A DNA stretch of 64,000 nucleotides. Source: Heterocephalus glaber (taxonomy: Eukaryota; Chordata; Mammalia; Rodentia; Bathyergidae). Where the stretch lies: positions 4,081,090 through 4,145,089 of the forward strand of contig NW_004624865.1 of NCBI RefSeq assembly GCF_000247695.1. The letters are read 5' to 3'. How positions within the stretch are numbered: the first letter of the stretch is position 1; each line of letters starts with the position of its first letter. Below the pieces are notes generated by a model. The model had not been told where the DNA came from. It made no database searches and was given only the letters and a program-made list of their open reading frames with translations. Below, one piece after another: positions 1 to 11,230 of the stretch. The position numbers and the translations under genes are program-made.

Positions 1-6
1 CTCAGC

Positions 7-125
7 TGGCTTTGGGCGTGCACACCCGCAATCCTAGCACTGTGGGAGACTGAGGAAGGAGGGGTGCAGGTTTGAGCCCGACCTGGACAACTCAGAGAAT
101 TACCAAGATCCCATCTCAAAATATC
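7..125 (+). repeat. B1-like SINE (diverged)
   Basis: It reads like a 7SL-derived B1 monomer: 'gcaatcctagcac', then 'gaggctgagg'-like sequence, then 'ttgagcccgacctgg', ending in 'catctcaaaa'. It abuts the L1 that follows. The left edge is cut by the window start or nearly so. Old and degenerate; no coding role. Confidence 0.7.
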
Positions 126-131
126 ATCGAA

Positions 132-870
132 AAGAAATGTTCACCATCACTGGCCATTAGAGAAATGCAAATTAAAACAACACTGAGAAGGAATGACCAT
201 AATCAAGAAATCAACCTGTAACAAATACTTAAGAGGCTGCCAGGAAAAAAGGAACCCTTCTGCATTGTTGGTGGGAATGTAAATTAGTACAGCCACTACA
301 AAAGTCAGTGTGGAGATTCCTCAGAAAACTCAAAATAGACATTCCATTCCATGCAGCTGTCTCCCTTCTATGCATCCTCCTGAGTTAAAGGCACCCTAGT
401 ACAGTGGTCCATGCATATGCATGCTAAGAGCAGCACAACTCGTGACAGCTAAATCTTGGAAGCAGCCTATATGTCCATCAGGAGATGAATGGATAGAGAA
501 AATGTGGTGTTTATACACAGTGGAGCACTAACTACTCTCCCATAAAGAAGAATAAACTTGAGTCACTCGTAGGAAAATAGATGCACTTTGAGAACATAAT
601 ATTAAGTGAAATAAATCAGACAAACAAGCTTAAATATCGCATGGTTTCTCTTATGTGAGGAACTCAACATATAAATACATAGGACAATGAGAGATAATAG
701 GAAATAAGGAGGCAGATATTTTTCAAATGGGAAGTGGGGGACAAGTAGGGGATAGAGCAAAAAGAATTAAGATTGTTATACGCATGTGCCAACTCCCATG
801 ACGAATGTGATCATTATGCACTACAAATACGGACTAATAAAAAATTTTAAAACAATTTATTACAAAAAAA
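132..870 (+). mobile_element. LINE-1 3' end (ORF2 tail plus 3' UTR)
   Basis: The order of landmarks is that of the end of L1 ORF2: 'gaaatgttcaccatcactgg', 'tggtgggaatgtaaatt', 'tccatcaggagatgaatgg', then 'taagtgaaataaatcagac'. It is followed by the 3' UTR motif 'atcgcatggtttctctta' and an A-rich end. The element is 5'-truncated and the reading frame is broken, so it is a dead copy. Confidence 0.9.
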
Positions 871-883
871 ATGTAAAAGAAGG

Positions 884-1055
884 AAAATGTGGAATTTGCA
901 CCCAGTGGAATACTACTGTGCTATAAAGAAAGATCAACGTGTATTGTGCGCATGCACCAACTCCCCACAAGAAACGTAAACATCCCGTGATGCAAATGTG
1001 TACTAATGCGAAAGAAAGCCTGGGGCTGGAGCTCAGTGTGAAGGTGCGGGCTCAG
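884..1055 (+). mobile_element. Second, internally deleted L1 3' piece joined to an ID-like half
   Basis: Bases 884-945 resemble bases 484-545 of the preceding L1 ('gaaaatgtgg...cagtgga...ataaagaa'). Bases 945-1008 resemble its 3' end at 777-846 ('cgcatgyrccaactccc...gtactaat'). The stretch between is absent. Bases 1019-1053 then read like the ID-type half of a B1-dID SINE ('ggggctggagctcagtgtgaagg'). It may be a partial duplication or a second deleted insertion. Confidence 0.6.
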
Positions 1056-1077
1056 TGCCCAGCCACACCCCAAGCAC

Positions 1078-1445
1078 GTCTTCCTCATCACCGCAGGTGT
1101 CAGCCTTTCCCGAGACCGAGCACGGGGACAGGTCAGCGGCCGCTGAAGTGGCCTCCGCTGCGGTGCTGCTCACAGGCTGCCTTGCGAACTCCTCTCAGGG
1201 GAACAGAGCGCTGCGCCCTGGCCCTGCTGTAGGACACCTCCACCTCTGGGCGACATCTCCCTTCGCTTTGTGGCCAGCGAAGCAGGGCAGGGGTGGGCCC
1301 GGGGGAGCCACAGGGGCAGAACCGGCCCTGCTTCCTGTGTCACCGCCTGAGTGACAGGGACGTTTCCCCCGGCCCGGCCCTCTCCCGTCACAGCCCGGGT
1401 TGGGACGGTGCAGATCTGCGACGGCCTGCTCCGTCTGAAGGTCTC
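1078..1445. promoter_or_regulatory. Small CpG-island-like patch
   Basis: A hand count gives 26 CpG dinucleotides in 1081-1440 at roughly 63% GC, an observed/expected ratio near 0.7. This contrasts with CpG-poor flanks. It contains a NotI-type octamer at 1136-1143. No TATA box, first exon or ORF with recognisable homology was found. It could be an orphan CpG island, an unannotated promoter, or a GC-rich relic. Confidence 0.5.
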
Positions 1446-1802
1446 CTGGGGCTTTCTCTCCCAACAGCCAGGTGTGACCCAGTGTGGGGAGCTGGATTCA
1501 AGCAGTGCAGGGAGGCAGAGGAGAAAGGGGAGAGAGGGCAGCAGCTGATTCTCGCTCCGGTGCAAATCTCCTTATTCTGGTGTCTTCGGTCTTTCTCATG
1601 AGAAGAGAGAAAACCCTCCTGGTGACTCTGGTCTGAATGTGGGACCTCACGTGAGTCGCTTAAATGCCGAGGACCTAGGATATCTCATCGGTGTAAGTAG
1701 GTCCTCGCCAAGAAGGCCCCAGGTCCCTCTCAGCTGTGACATTCCACAACTCTATGCAGTTGTCATTGTCGTTGCTGTTGTTGTTGCTTTGTCTGCCCGT
1801 TT
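1446..1802. other. Unassigned sequence
   Basis: No gene or repeat was recognised. A short GTTGTTG-type run lies at about 1761-1790, just before the next SINE. Confidence 0.5.
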
Positions 1803-1976
1803 TTGCACTGCTGGGGATTGAAAGCAGGGCCTTTACACTGAGCTACACCCAAGTTCTTTTTGAAAACTGCTTTATTTTGAGGCAGTGTCTAGCTAAGTCA
1901 CCCAGGCTGGGCTTGAACTTGTGACCCTCCTAGCTCACCCTCCTAGTGTGCTGAATTTACCACCATGCCCCGCTTG
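1803..1976 (-). repeat. B1-dID-like SINE
   Basis: The minus-strand order is B1 half then ID half. On the plus strand this appears as 'ctggggattgaaagcaggg...ctgagctacaccc', a T-rich linker, then 'cccaggctgggcttgaactt' and 'ctcctagtgtgctg'. Moderately diverged. Confidence 0.85.
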
Positions 1977-2249
1977 CGTTTTTATTGTCAGACTGCAATA
2001 CACTGGGATTCAGCGCTGTGACGTGGACCAGAGCAGCACCTTCGGGCACAGTGGGCCCGGCAGCCTCATCCTCCCTCCGAAGGACACAGCCCCCCATCTC
2101 AGGAGTCCCCACAGGACCTCAGGGTCCCTCCCTAAGGGCCTGTGTCCTGCTTCCCCATCTGGAACATACGGTCATAATACCTGCCTCTCAGGGACTAGAT
2201 GACTGCCTGGCTTGGGCAGTCGGAGTTATGATCAAGCAGCAAATACTGG
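1977..2249. other. Unassigned sequence
   Basis: Nothing recognisable was seen. Two overlapping short ORFs here lack any recognisable domain. Confidence 0.4.
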
Positions 2250-2400
2250 CATGCAGAGGCAGATTTCTTAAATTCAAATTTGAGCCCTGCCAATCTTTAT
2301 GTGTGTTGCTTATCCTCTTTGCCTCAGTTTCCCCATCTGTTAAGTGGTGTGATGATACCATTCACCTCACGGGGCGGTAAGGGTTGACCAGTTATCTGAG
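2250..2400 (+). repeat. MIR SINE fragment
   Basis: It shows the MIR core signature 'tttgcctcagtttccccatctgttaagtgg' in pieces (about 2320-2347). This is preceded by 'aaatttgagccctgcc' and followed by 'gataccattcacctcacggg'. An ancient eutherian-wide SINE. Confidence 0.8.
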
Positions 2401-2756
2401 CAAGTCCAGCCCTTGACAGTAAGCAGTCTGATTTTTTTCTTATTGTCCTAGGATTAGGGATGAAGCTTTAGGAAGCAGAGTCGATCTGAAGCCGCCATGG
2501 AGAAACTGGGCCAAGCAGGATGGAGAAAGACTCACAGGGCCAGTTCTGCAGAGCTGCTCATCCAGTGCGCTTGTGCTTGGTGACATAGGTGAGGGAGAGG
2601 CAGGGCCACCTGGGGACGCCAGACTTCCCTCTGTGGCACCGTAGATGGTGGTAGCCTCATTTGAGGAGAAACTCTAGGGAAGGGCGAGGTTTTCAATGAA
2701 ATAAAAGGAGTTCGTGTTTCGATACAGTGCGTTCTGGGTGCCTGCAAGACAGTCAA
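2401..2756. other. Unassigned sequence
   Basis: No gene or repeat family was recognised in this stretch. Confidence 0.4.
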
Positions 2757-2830
2757 AGGGGAAGGAGGGAAGGAAAGAAGGAAGGGAGGAGAGGGGAAGA
2801 AAGGGGAGGGAAGGGAAGGGAAGGGAGAAA
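2757..2830 (+). repeat. Polypurine (GGAA/GGGA)n tract with G-quadruplex motif
   Basis: It is almost purely G and A on the plus strand. At 2803-2825 a GGGG run is followed by four GGG runs separated by one- or two-base A spacers. This satisfies the G3+N1-7 quadruplex pattern. It is a simple repeat; the mirror-type purine tract could also form a triplex. Confidence 0.85.
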
Positions 2831-4554
2831 ATGAAGACAAGACCTGAGGAGGTCACAGACCATTAAACTCATGAGTTGAAGTCTAATATACTTGTAGTAT
2901 TTGGGTCACAAATTCAACTCTACATTTCTAGCTGTCACGAGCAGGAAAGAATAGGGAAGAAACACTCAGGACAGCAGCGAGTGGCCTTTAGGATGAATCC
3001 CAGCAACAGCTCCTGCAGGGTCCCCAGCTCCACGAACAGTGAGCCCAGCCTGGCCAGCCTGGGAGTCACCACAGAAGTCACTGAGCCTGAGGATGTCACA
3101 TGAGAGCAGCAGGCCCGAGCACCCACTAGGTGGTGGGGACTTTGTGGCTGGCGTCAGAGCTCTGAGACCCTTTGTCTTACAAGACAGCTTTGCTTTCACT
3201 TCTGCATTTGTTCAGTTTAGGGTTTGGCTGTTGAGAAAAATAACAATGCCAACGTCAGACAGCAGTGGGTGGGTCTGATGTCCCCGGGCCTCTCCGAGGT
3301 GGCCAGAGCCTTTGTTCCTAAGACAACGCAGACAGAGCTGGACTTGCAGGTGGGAATTCTCCAGCCCAGCTTCCCCGAAATTGCTAGGAACTGCGTGCCC
3401 ACCAGCCCAGCCCAGATGGGTAGGACGCATTGTCCTTTCTTTTCAGACCAAAACCAGTCTCTCAGGCTCAGTTCTAGTTGGATTTTCTTGAGATCAACAA
3501 GACTTCTTCCCCCAGCTGCTCGCTCCTGGGCCTCTCCTGAGCTGTGCATCCCCAGCACGCCCAGCAGGCACAGCCTCCCCCAGACAACCTGAGGCTCCTT
3601 CCTTCTGTATGAGAGCAGCTTAGATCCGACTCCCCCATCCCGGGAAAGGCTTTGCATAGCTGATGCCAAAAACATCACTTTTAAAGTTACCAAATCATAA
3701 ACGAAATCCCCCTCCTCCTCTGCAGACACATTCTCCCCCATGTCTGAACTTCTCGGGCATCCTAATTTTTTAATTTATGCATCACATTTTGCTGGGTTTA
3801 TAGTTATTCAGATGCATAGCTTAACTGTCACATTGTAACATATAAAATATACACAAAGAATCCTTGGCTAACTGATGAATGAACGAATAAACAAATATAC
3901 AGAAGACCTCTTTGGGCACTGGGAGAAGGAGTTCCTCATAGAGTGGTTGAGATAGATACAGAAGGATGATTATAATTCCAGTTTGTTAGCACAATGATAG
4001 ACCGAGCTAAACAGTTCGACAAATGAATTATTTATAGCCGATATAATAAACAGAACGTAAACAAGCCATGAAGAGAGGCCAATGGGAAGGGCTGACAGTT
4101 AACATGACATTTCATACTGAACAGTCTGGTGGCCAAAGTGAAGACAGAAATAAAGCACTTCATAGGACTCTCAAGGTCAAATCAAATCATCACTTTCTAA
4201 GGAATTCACTTCTGTTCTTGTTTCATCTGACTTCCCGTAACACTTCATCTAAGGGAAACTGAGTTCTGCAAAGAGGAGCAGATGGCAACTAGTAGTTTTA
4301 GGTTGTGGAAATAACAAATTCAAGGGCATCCTTTTGGGGACCGTAAATCTCCATGAGAAACTGAAGAAGTGAAAAGCTGAAGAGGATGTGGAGAAACTAG
4401 ATCACTCCTATTTCGGTGGCGGGAATGGAAAATCTTGCAGCCAGCCTGAAACAGCTTGCGGCTGCCTGCAAAACTAAATAGGCACCTACTGTGAGACTCA
4501 GCAATTGGATCTTGAATATTTATCCCAGAAGAAAAGGACTTTTTGTATCTTCAT
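2831..4554. other. Unassigned 1.7-kb interval
   Basis: No gene was recognised. The first 900 bases are GC-moderate and carry a 174-codon minus-strand ORF (3217-3741) with no domain I can name. The remainder (3760-4540) is AT-rich with no clear repeat family. Confidence 0.4.
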
Positions 4555-4685
4555 TTGTTTTGGCACTAGGGATTGAACCCAGGACCTTTGCACTGAGCTA
4601 CATCCCCAGCCCTTTTAATTTTTGGTATTTTGAGCTAAGTTGCCCAGGCTTGGCTCAAACTTGCCATCCTGCCTCAGCCTCCCAT
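4555..4685 (-). repeat. B1-dID-like SINE, truncated
   Basis: The plus strand reads 'cactagggattgaacccagg...actgagctacatccccagcc', a T-rich linker, 'ttgcccaggcttggctcaaac' in part, and 'cctgcctcagcctccca'. It stops there, so the left third of the B1 half is missing. Confidence 0.9.
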
Positions 4686-5518
4686 TAAGGACCCAATTTG
4701 GACTTGAAATCCTGACAAGAGCCTCTCTCAACATACCCAAATAGGCCCCAGGCCTAAGAGCTGGTCCTGAACTTGACCTTGAAAGTAGCTTCAGGTCCTC
4801 AGGCCCTGATGCTCAGGGAAGCCAACACCCAGTGTTCTGTCCAACAGCCAATTTGCAACCATGCTGCCCTCAGGAAGCCAGCATCATACCCTGAAGCAAC
4901 GCAGCCACAGCCCAAGGGATGAGAGGCGCTGGCGACTAGAGGAGGGGAGCAGAGAGCCGTCCATCACTGCCACCACCTCTGCCTTTACCTCCAGGCCAGG
5001 CATGGACACCTCCCTCCCATGATGCAGTGAGGCCCAGGAGCTACGCCATTGGCTCAGAGGGCCCATAGGATGCCATCCCAGCATCCCTTCCTCCACAGAT
5101 ATGCTCAGAGGGCCCCAAGGGTCCAGCATGAAACCAGGCTGCCCCCACACATTGCACGGACTCCTGCTCCCCCTCCTAGAGGGATCCGCCATGCCTGTCC
5201 ACATCATTCCTGCAAGTGATTTCCTGCATGGAAATTGTCCCCTCCGGGACACCGTCCACATCACACCTCCTCCCCATTCTCCCTACTTTGGATCTATTCC
5301 ACAAGACCAGGGGTTTTCAGGAGCCAAAGCCAAGTTTTCCAAAGCTCTTCATGTCAACTCCTAACTCAGTGCCTGGAAGAGAATTTAGTATATATTTCCA
5401 AATGAAAAAAAGGAAGGGAGGGAAGGAGGAGGAGAAAATCACTCTCCACTCCTGCAGTGAAGGTCAGCATAGTTAAGAAGGATGCAGTTTGTTGCCTGCA
5501 CAGTTAGGTCTAGAAGGC
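4686..5518. other. Unassigned interval
   Basis: No gene was recognised. A 126-codon minus-strand ORF at 4884-5264 and a purine-rich run at about 5405-5440 are present. Neither is associated with a recognisable domain. Confidence 0.4.
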
Positions 5519-5903
5519 TGTTAGGGTTCAGATCCAAGCTGCCCCCAAAAGTCTCTGTGTGTGAAGGTGACTGGACCATGGGCGCTGTGCTCACCAGTGG
5601 CTCCATCACAAATGAGCTCCTGGCGGGGCCTGTGCTGTAGGAGGTGGGGCCTGGTTGGAGGGGCTCCCTAGGGGGTGACCTGGAAGGGTGCATGCTTGTC
5701 CCAGCTCCTCCCTGCTCTCTCTGCTTCCTGGCTGCCATGACATGAGAGCCCTCCTCCACCAGGCCCTTCCGCCATGATGCTCCTGCCTTGGAGCAGCTGA
5801 CCATGGACTGAGCCCTCTCAACCATGTGCCCGATTAAACCTCTCCTCTAAATTGTAAGCATCAGGTATTTTGTCCCAGCAACAGAAAAGTGAGAGATGAG
5901 ACA
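5519..5903 (+). mobile_element. MaLR-family solo LTR (ERVL-MaLR)
   Basis: It has the MaLR LTR landmarks 'cccccaaaagtctctgtgtg', 'ggtggggcctggttgg', 'ccttccgccatgatg', 'gaccatggactgag', 'gattaaacctctcctc' and 'ttgtcccagcaacag'. It starts TG and ends CA at roughly these positions. No internal retroelement sequence flanks it, so it is a solo LTR. It has no coding capacity. Confidence 0.85.
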
Positions 5904-5999
5904 GCAGAAGGTACATTGAAAATTGGAGAGTGATTCACAAACAGCAAAAATAATAATAATTTGAGGAAGTCATTCATTTCGTTTACAAAATAATTACTA

Positions 6000-6215
6000 G
6001 GGGCCCCTTTTGCACTGGGAAAAATTACATACATTATCCCATTTAATCACACCTAAAACCAGTTTGAAGGCACACTCATTCCAGTAGCCAGAAAAGCAAG
6101 GCTCAGAGAGGTGAAGTAAAATGGCCAATGTCACACCGCTAACATGTACAGAGAAGGATTTGAATTCAAGCCTCTCTGACTCAAATCTTGTGCTTAATCT
6201 ATTCCATTGCTCCTC
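6000..6215 (-). repeat. MIR SINE
   Basis: The reverse-complement MIR pattern is visible: 'attatcccatttaatcacac', 'aaggctcagagaggtgaag', 'aatgtcacaccgctaacatg' and 'gatttgaattcaagcc'. Ancient and diverged. Confidence 0.85.
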
Positions 6216-6502
6216 TGTTCTCTGCACTTTCTTTCCTTCCCCTTCTCCTTTCTATTTTCTGTCTCTGTGAAAGCAAATCTCGGAGTGTAATACATTTAAA
6301 CACAGACTAGAATGAAAGCAGAAGGCCTGCATTTAATGGAAACAGGACAGTCCAGCCACTTCTTCACTCAGCGTTCGAAAATTCCATTCCATTGACTTAT
6401 GGTTTCACAAAGGACTGATGGCAAAGTTATTTTATTTTTACAGAAATTAGGAAAATACAAAGCAAAGAAGATTTAGAACAAAATAGCTCCTAACATTAGT
6501 TT
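6216..6502. other. Unassigned AT-rich sequence
   Basis: No gene or repeat was recognised. Confidence 0.4.
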
Positions 6503-6585
6503 TTTGTTTTTGTTTTTGAGGCAGGGTCTCGCTGTATAGTCCGGTTGGTCTTGAACTCACTGTGGCCCAGGCTGGCCACCGTGAC
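6503..6585 (-). repeat. B1 SINE fragment
   Basis: It begins with the T-rich tail on the plus strand. It then reads 'ttgaggcagggtctcgctgt', 'ttggtcttgaactcactgtg', 'gcccaggctggcc'. Only about the 3' half of B1 is present. Confidence 0.85.
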
Positions 6586-6929
6586 CCTCCTTTACTCTGC
6601 TCTTCTTGCTTTGGAAGGGAAGCTGAGAAGTCTCCAAGATGGCCTGTTCAGCCCAGTTGCTCCACTCCCCCCTGAATCTCTCAGCCCCAGACCCTGGGTC
6701 CCCAGCATCCCTGGCTCTGCGGCCCAGGTTCTGCTTTTCAGAGTCCCATTCTGTCAGAACTCCACCCGGTGGGGGGACCCTGCTTGCAAATCCAGAAAGC
6801 CACAAAAGCAGAGAGCGCCCACATGTGACCGAAAAGATTTCTGTAACCCAAATAAGCATTCGGGTTCTATTTTCACCTCGAAATAAGTTCTAGTGCTGAA
6901 TTAGAGGACGACCTTGGGTGACCTTGTTG
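6586..6929. other. Unassigned sequence
   Basis: No gene was recognised. Overlapping sense and antisense ORFs of about 100 codons are present, with no recognisable domain. Confidence 0.4.
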
Positions 6930-7106
6930 TGGGTGCAGAGATTGAACCCAGCACCTTCGCACTGAGCCACGTCCCTAGCCCTTTTTTCATTTTTCCCTCT
7001 CAGACAAGGTCTTGCTGAGTTCCCCAGGCTGGGCTCCAACTGGCGATCCTCCTGCCTCAGCCTCCTGAGTGCTGGGATGACTGGTGTGTGCTGCCACACC
7101 TAGCTA
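6930..7106 (-). repeat. B1-dID-like SINE
   Basis: The ID part reads 'agattgaacccagcaccttc...cactgagccacgtccctagcc'. The B1 part reads 'gacaaggtcttgctgagttc', 'cccaggctgggctccaact', 'cctcctgagtgctgggatga', 'gctgccacacctagct'. It is full length for this composite family. Confidence 0.9.
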
Positions 7107-7643
7107 CTCAGCCCACTCTTTGCTGATCTCTGGGTGACCCAGAGGAACACGCAGCCTGCAGGGCCAAGAGAACTGACTTCCAGACAGGCTGCACTGCTCC
7201 CGTGTGTCGAAGACATCGCAAGTTAAGTCTCTTTCTGTGGCAAGAACACCATCACACCCCTTTTCCACCTGCTGGGCTTTGCTGAGGCTCACGAGTGCTC
7301 AAATGCACAGGAGGCCCTAGGAAAGCTGGTTCTGAGCAGCGGTGAGGGTTGCCCCATCCCCACCCACAAGGCCCAGCACCTGGCCTCCCCTCCACTCCCC
7401 TGCAGCCAGCTGCACGCTCTCATTCCTGGCTTCTCCAGGGAGCTTCTCAAGCTCACCATCGTCTCTGCACCGTACTTGATGATCATTGCTTTAAAGATCC
7501 ACAAATATTTTCCATTAACATTAGCAGAATGTACCAGTGAAGGGGCCTGGGTAATGTCAGGGAATGGTGGAAGGTTTAGAAGTGACTCAGGAAAAAAAGC
7601 TCCCCGAGGCCTGAAAAGTGCTGTGCATAAATTAGAAAAGGAA
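7107..7643. other. Unassigned sequence
   Basis: No gene or repeat was recognised. Confidence 0.4.
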
Positions 7644-7835
7644 GCTGGACATAGTAATGCACACCTGTGACCTCAGCACCATGGGAGGCTGAGGCAGGAG
7701 GCTCCTGAATTCAAGTCCAGCCCGGGCAATGTAGTAACTCAGGGAGACCCTTTCTGAAAACACAAACTAAAAGAGCTGGGGATGTAGCTCCGTGTGAAGA
7801 CCTTGGGTTCAACCAGTACTGCAAAGGGACATTTG
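7644..7835 (+). repeat. B1-dID-like SINE
   Basis: B1 part: 'gctggacatagtaatgcaca', 'gggaggctgaggcaggagg', 'tccagcccgggcaatgtagt'. ID part: 'gagctggggatgtagctccg', 'cttgggttcaaccagtactg'. Head-to-tail full length. Confidence 0.9.
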
Positions 7836-9634
7836 GTGAGCCCAAGAACTATACCATTAGAAACAAAAACCAAATTGTCCCTGTGGGTGCAATCCAGAGT
7901 AGAGAACTTGAAGCTCTGACCTATTTGGTTGGATTGGCTCACTGCCGAGGGCCAGAGACAAAAGTCCAGTGAGTCTTTTATAGGAAGCAGGTCCCTTAAA
8001 CCTAGTGGGTCTGTCCTAGCGGGAATGGAATCCTGGAATTAATTCCAGAGTCGGGCTGTGATCCCGGAAGCATTCCCAAGCTTTCTAAGGAGGAAAGCTG
8101 TTTCACCCTTGGAATGTAAACACAGTGCTTCTCGCTTTATTCTTTGTAAATGCAAACTGCCCCTGAAAGTGATCTCCCTATTGAAAGTTTGCCTCAGCCA
8201 AAATGTCACCTTCTGGAACCTGGAAATACATTCAGATAGCCATTATTTCCAATTTATGTAATCATTTCTTTCTCCAAGCTCCAAAGACTTTGAAAAACTT
8301 GCAGCAAGTCTTATTCCTGTATTCCTGCTGATGTATTCCAAGAGGTCTGTGAATGGGAATGAAGATCTAGTTCTTAAGTGACACAATGTTTTGAAATCCC
8401 CCTTTGTAGTAAAGCAATTTGTACTAGTATTTGAGTTCAGATTGAAAAATCTGAAGGAAAAAGTCCTTGTAACTTGGTAATCATACAGTAAAAAGTCACT
8501 GGGATCTAGGAACTGTGATGCTCATGTGGCACTGTAACTGGGAATCATGAGCCTCCAGCTCCCTCACGCCCTGTAGGTCCCCTGGGCTGCAGCTTCTGCA
8601 ACTGCCGTGAGACAGTGGCCAGGGTCTCTCTTTGACCACGATTCTGTGGATCCTTAGCAACCTGTCCAAAGGACTCAAATCTATTCCATGACACTGGAGA
8701 TGTATTTCATCTTGAAAAAAAATAATATCTCTCCCCTTCCCCAATAGGCACTTTCTTTAGAAAAATAAAACATCTCCGGAGAAAGTATGGAAGACATGCT
8801 ATGTCCTGCGGCCTTCTAACACCATGATACTAAGTGACGCCACTTGTGTCAACCTAACAAAGGCGCTGTGTGTGTTGGGGAGATAGCAAGGGCTCAGCTG
8901 TATGCTTAGTGGCCAAAAAATCTGTCTGAGAATCTCCTGTGGAAAGTCTTCCTTCCCAGTGAACTTGCACAGGGGCAGAAGTTTTCAAAGACAAATTCTG
9001 CAGGCGCGTGATGGGAGAGGCTGGAGGCAGTTTCTCATGAGTCCCCTTCCAAAAACCTCAGGTCTGTCCTCTGCTCACCCTTCTGTCCAAACCTGCCCTT
9101 CCCCTCTTTTTCAATTAATTTCCTGCCTCTATTTTCCCTGTTTCTCTATCATTCTCCACCGTGCCAGAGTAACACTTCTAATGTAGAAATCTGATCACGT
9201 GTCTACTGAGAAGCCTTCCAGACAAGGTTGGAGAAGTCGGGCCAGGAACAGGGGACGGAGGCCAAGGCCCCCCCGATGCAAGTGTCCCTCACTCTCCTGA
9301 AGTCTGTTCCGGTCACCATCCGAGCCAGATGAAAAGGAATGGTGACGCGTCTTGGCCCCCAGCACTTAGAGCCGAGCCTTGGCCTTGCATGAAGGGTATA
9401 GCACATCTCTGGGTGAAAGTCACTCAATGACCCAGAACCACACATGATTTTATTGAGCCTATTTGTATCCAAATTTTGTACTTATTATTAAACAAAGGCT
9501 TGGTTCCCGGTGTAAAGAAGTGATCTGAGAAATTTTATTTGACTCCTGTGAGTTGCTGAAGCCAAGTATGATCGGAGGACAATGGAAGGAACTTTGAATT
9601 GTTCACCAGCGTCTATACCAAGTGCTATGCTGGC
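7836..9634. other. Unassigned 1.8-kb interval
   Basis: No gene was recognised and none of the ORFs (all under 95 codons) has a recognisable domain. It looks mostly unique. No simple repeat or recent transposon was seen. Confidence 0.45.
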
Positions 9635-9765
9635 CCTTGACCCATATTATCTCATTTAAATTTCAGAACTGCCTTTAAAGTAGACTTTGCTGCTCTCCTA
9701 GTTCAGAGGAAAATGCAGCTTGGAGAATTTGTGCCTTATCTAAAAATCACAAGACAGGTCTTAAT
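9635..9765 (-). repeat. MIR-like fragment
   Basis: It reads 'atattatctcatttaaattt', 'agaactgcctttaaagtaga', 'aatgcagcttggagaatt', then a degenerate 'aaaatcacaagacagg'. This is the reverse-complement MIR order at low similarity. Confidence 0.55.
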
Positions 9766-10599
9766 GTAACTTAAAGATGAATTCCTCTCCAAAGCCTGTA
9801 TCTTCTCCCCTCCCTAAGTATCTATCTGTCTCACAGTGTATGAAAATTACAATCAGTCACCCAGTCGTCAAACACTTTGGAACACCAAGAGAGCTGTATG
9901 TTGAATGTTCCAAAGAAACTGTGCTAAAATCCTAAATGAACAATCTCAGACCAACTGAAGCATCAGCCCTCCTCCAACGAGCCACAGGGCTTTGGGCTAT
10001 GACCTTGGGCGATCCCTCCATCCTGGCCGGGTCTCCCCTTTTTTAATGTGCTCATCAGTGAGAGCACTGGGCTCCCTACAGTCTCATCAGTGAACCTGAA
10101 TGCCAGATAAACCAATGTGTGAGGAAGCTTTTCTGCCAGGTGCCAAAGGCTGTAGAAATCTGAAGAGCAAATTTGTGTTTTCAACAAGTCTTCAAGTAAA
10201 GAGACTTGAATAATTACCAGAAGTCGGAGGTTTTCTAAGCAGGAAGTAGAACAGAGCAGGCGTGGGGAGCACTGTCTTGTGGGGCCCTCAGACTGTAAGC
10301 GAGGCTGCCATGACCCACAGAGGAAGCTGAGTCACCCCTGTGCACCAAGGTGCCTGGCTTCAGAGACAGTCAATTGAGCTGTCCGTGAGAAAGCGGAAAA
10401 CCAAATCCTACCGCCTCTGAGGCCCCTCCTGAGCACTGGCCCTGTGGTCCCCACTCTGGGCCTCAGGGCCTCAGGTTGCCTTCCGAGGCCTGGCTGACAG
10501 AAACAGCACTGTGGTAAATGTCCCCACTCTGCCCCTCAGAGTATCTGATGAGGAGGCAGAGAGCAGAGGAACCCAAAGACACCGCAGCAACCTCTGTTT
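9766..10599. other. Unassigned sequence
   Basis: No gene or clear repeat was recognised. GC rises towards 10.4-10.6 kb. Confidence 0.4.
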
Positions 10600-11230
10600 G
10601 GCCCTCGTCCACTAATGAGCTCTCCCCCCACTGGCTGATGTCTTGGTGGGAAGCTGTGGTGAACTGTGTGGGCGCCATTTTGGATCTGGATTCCACCAGA
10701 CGCAGTGAAAAGCTGGCTCTTGTGCCACTGGCTAGCCTGGGTCCTTGCTTAAGTAGAAACAGAAGATAAAACACAAGCAACCGCATGAGTTTACAGGCAA
10801 AAGCTTTAGTCGGAAAATAAAAGAGAAGATAGGGAAAGGACTCTGGTTTGAACAGCTGGGAGGGTTACTCTGAGCAGGGTCAGACAGGCCCGTTCACAAT
10901 GAGTGGGGGTCAGTTTTATGGGTGTCGCGGCAAGCCGGGATCCAGTCGATCACTGCCTCCATTCTTGTTTTGTAGTGTCAGAAGAATCCTTGTGGCATCG
11001 GGGGTGATTCTCTTCCACTGAAACAACTGTTTGCAGTGATTCAGTCATGTGAGGCTCTGGTTTTCCTGGAACCAACTTCAAGACAATGGCTAGAGACGTC
11101 CGAGGTGGAAGGGTCTGGAACAGGATATCGTAAAGGCCAGCAGTTGAACGTCCCTCTGAACCCTAAAATCACGTTAGTTACTCTCATAACGGTGTTCTCC
11201 ATCTTGAACTGGGATGAGATCGAATAGGGA
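10600..11230 (-). mobile_element. Possible degraded LTR-type element
   Basis: This is a weak call. The minus strand offers an AATAAA-type stretch near 10813-10825. The mixed composition and the phrase 'gggcgccattttggatctgg' resemble LTR/ERV sequence more than the flanks do. No ends, paired LTR or internal region could be set. It may simply be unique sequence. Confidence 0.22.

Noticed and set aside
3217..3741. 174-codon ORF, minus strand
   Set aside because: No domain, signal peptide or family similarity was recognised, and a 122-codon ORF on the other strand overlaps it. Not supported as a gene.
4991..4991. Possible CRISPR or bacterial features anywhere in the window
   Set aside because: None present; regularly spaced repeats seen are microsatellites or SINE tails, and repeat content is plainly mammalian.
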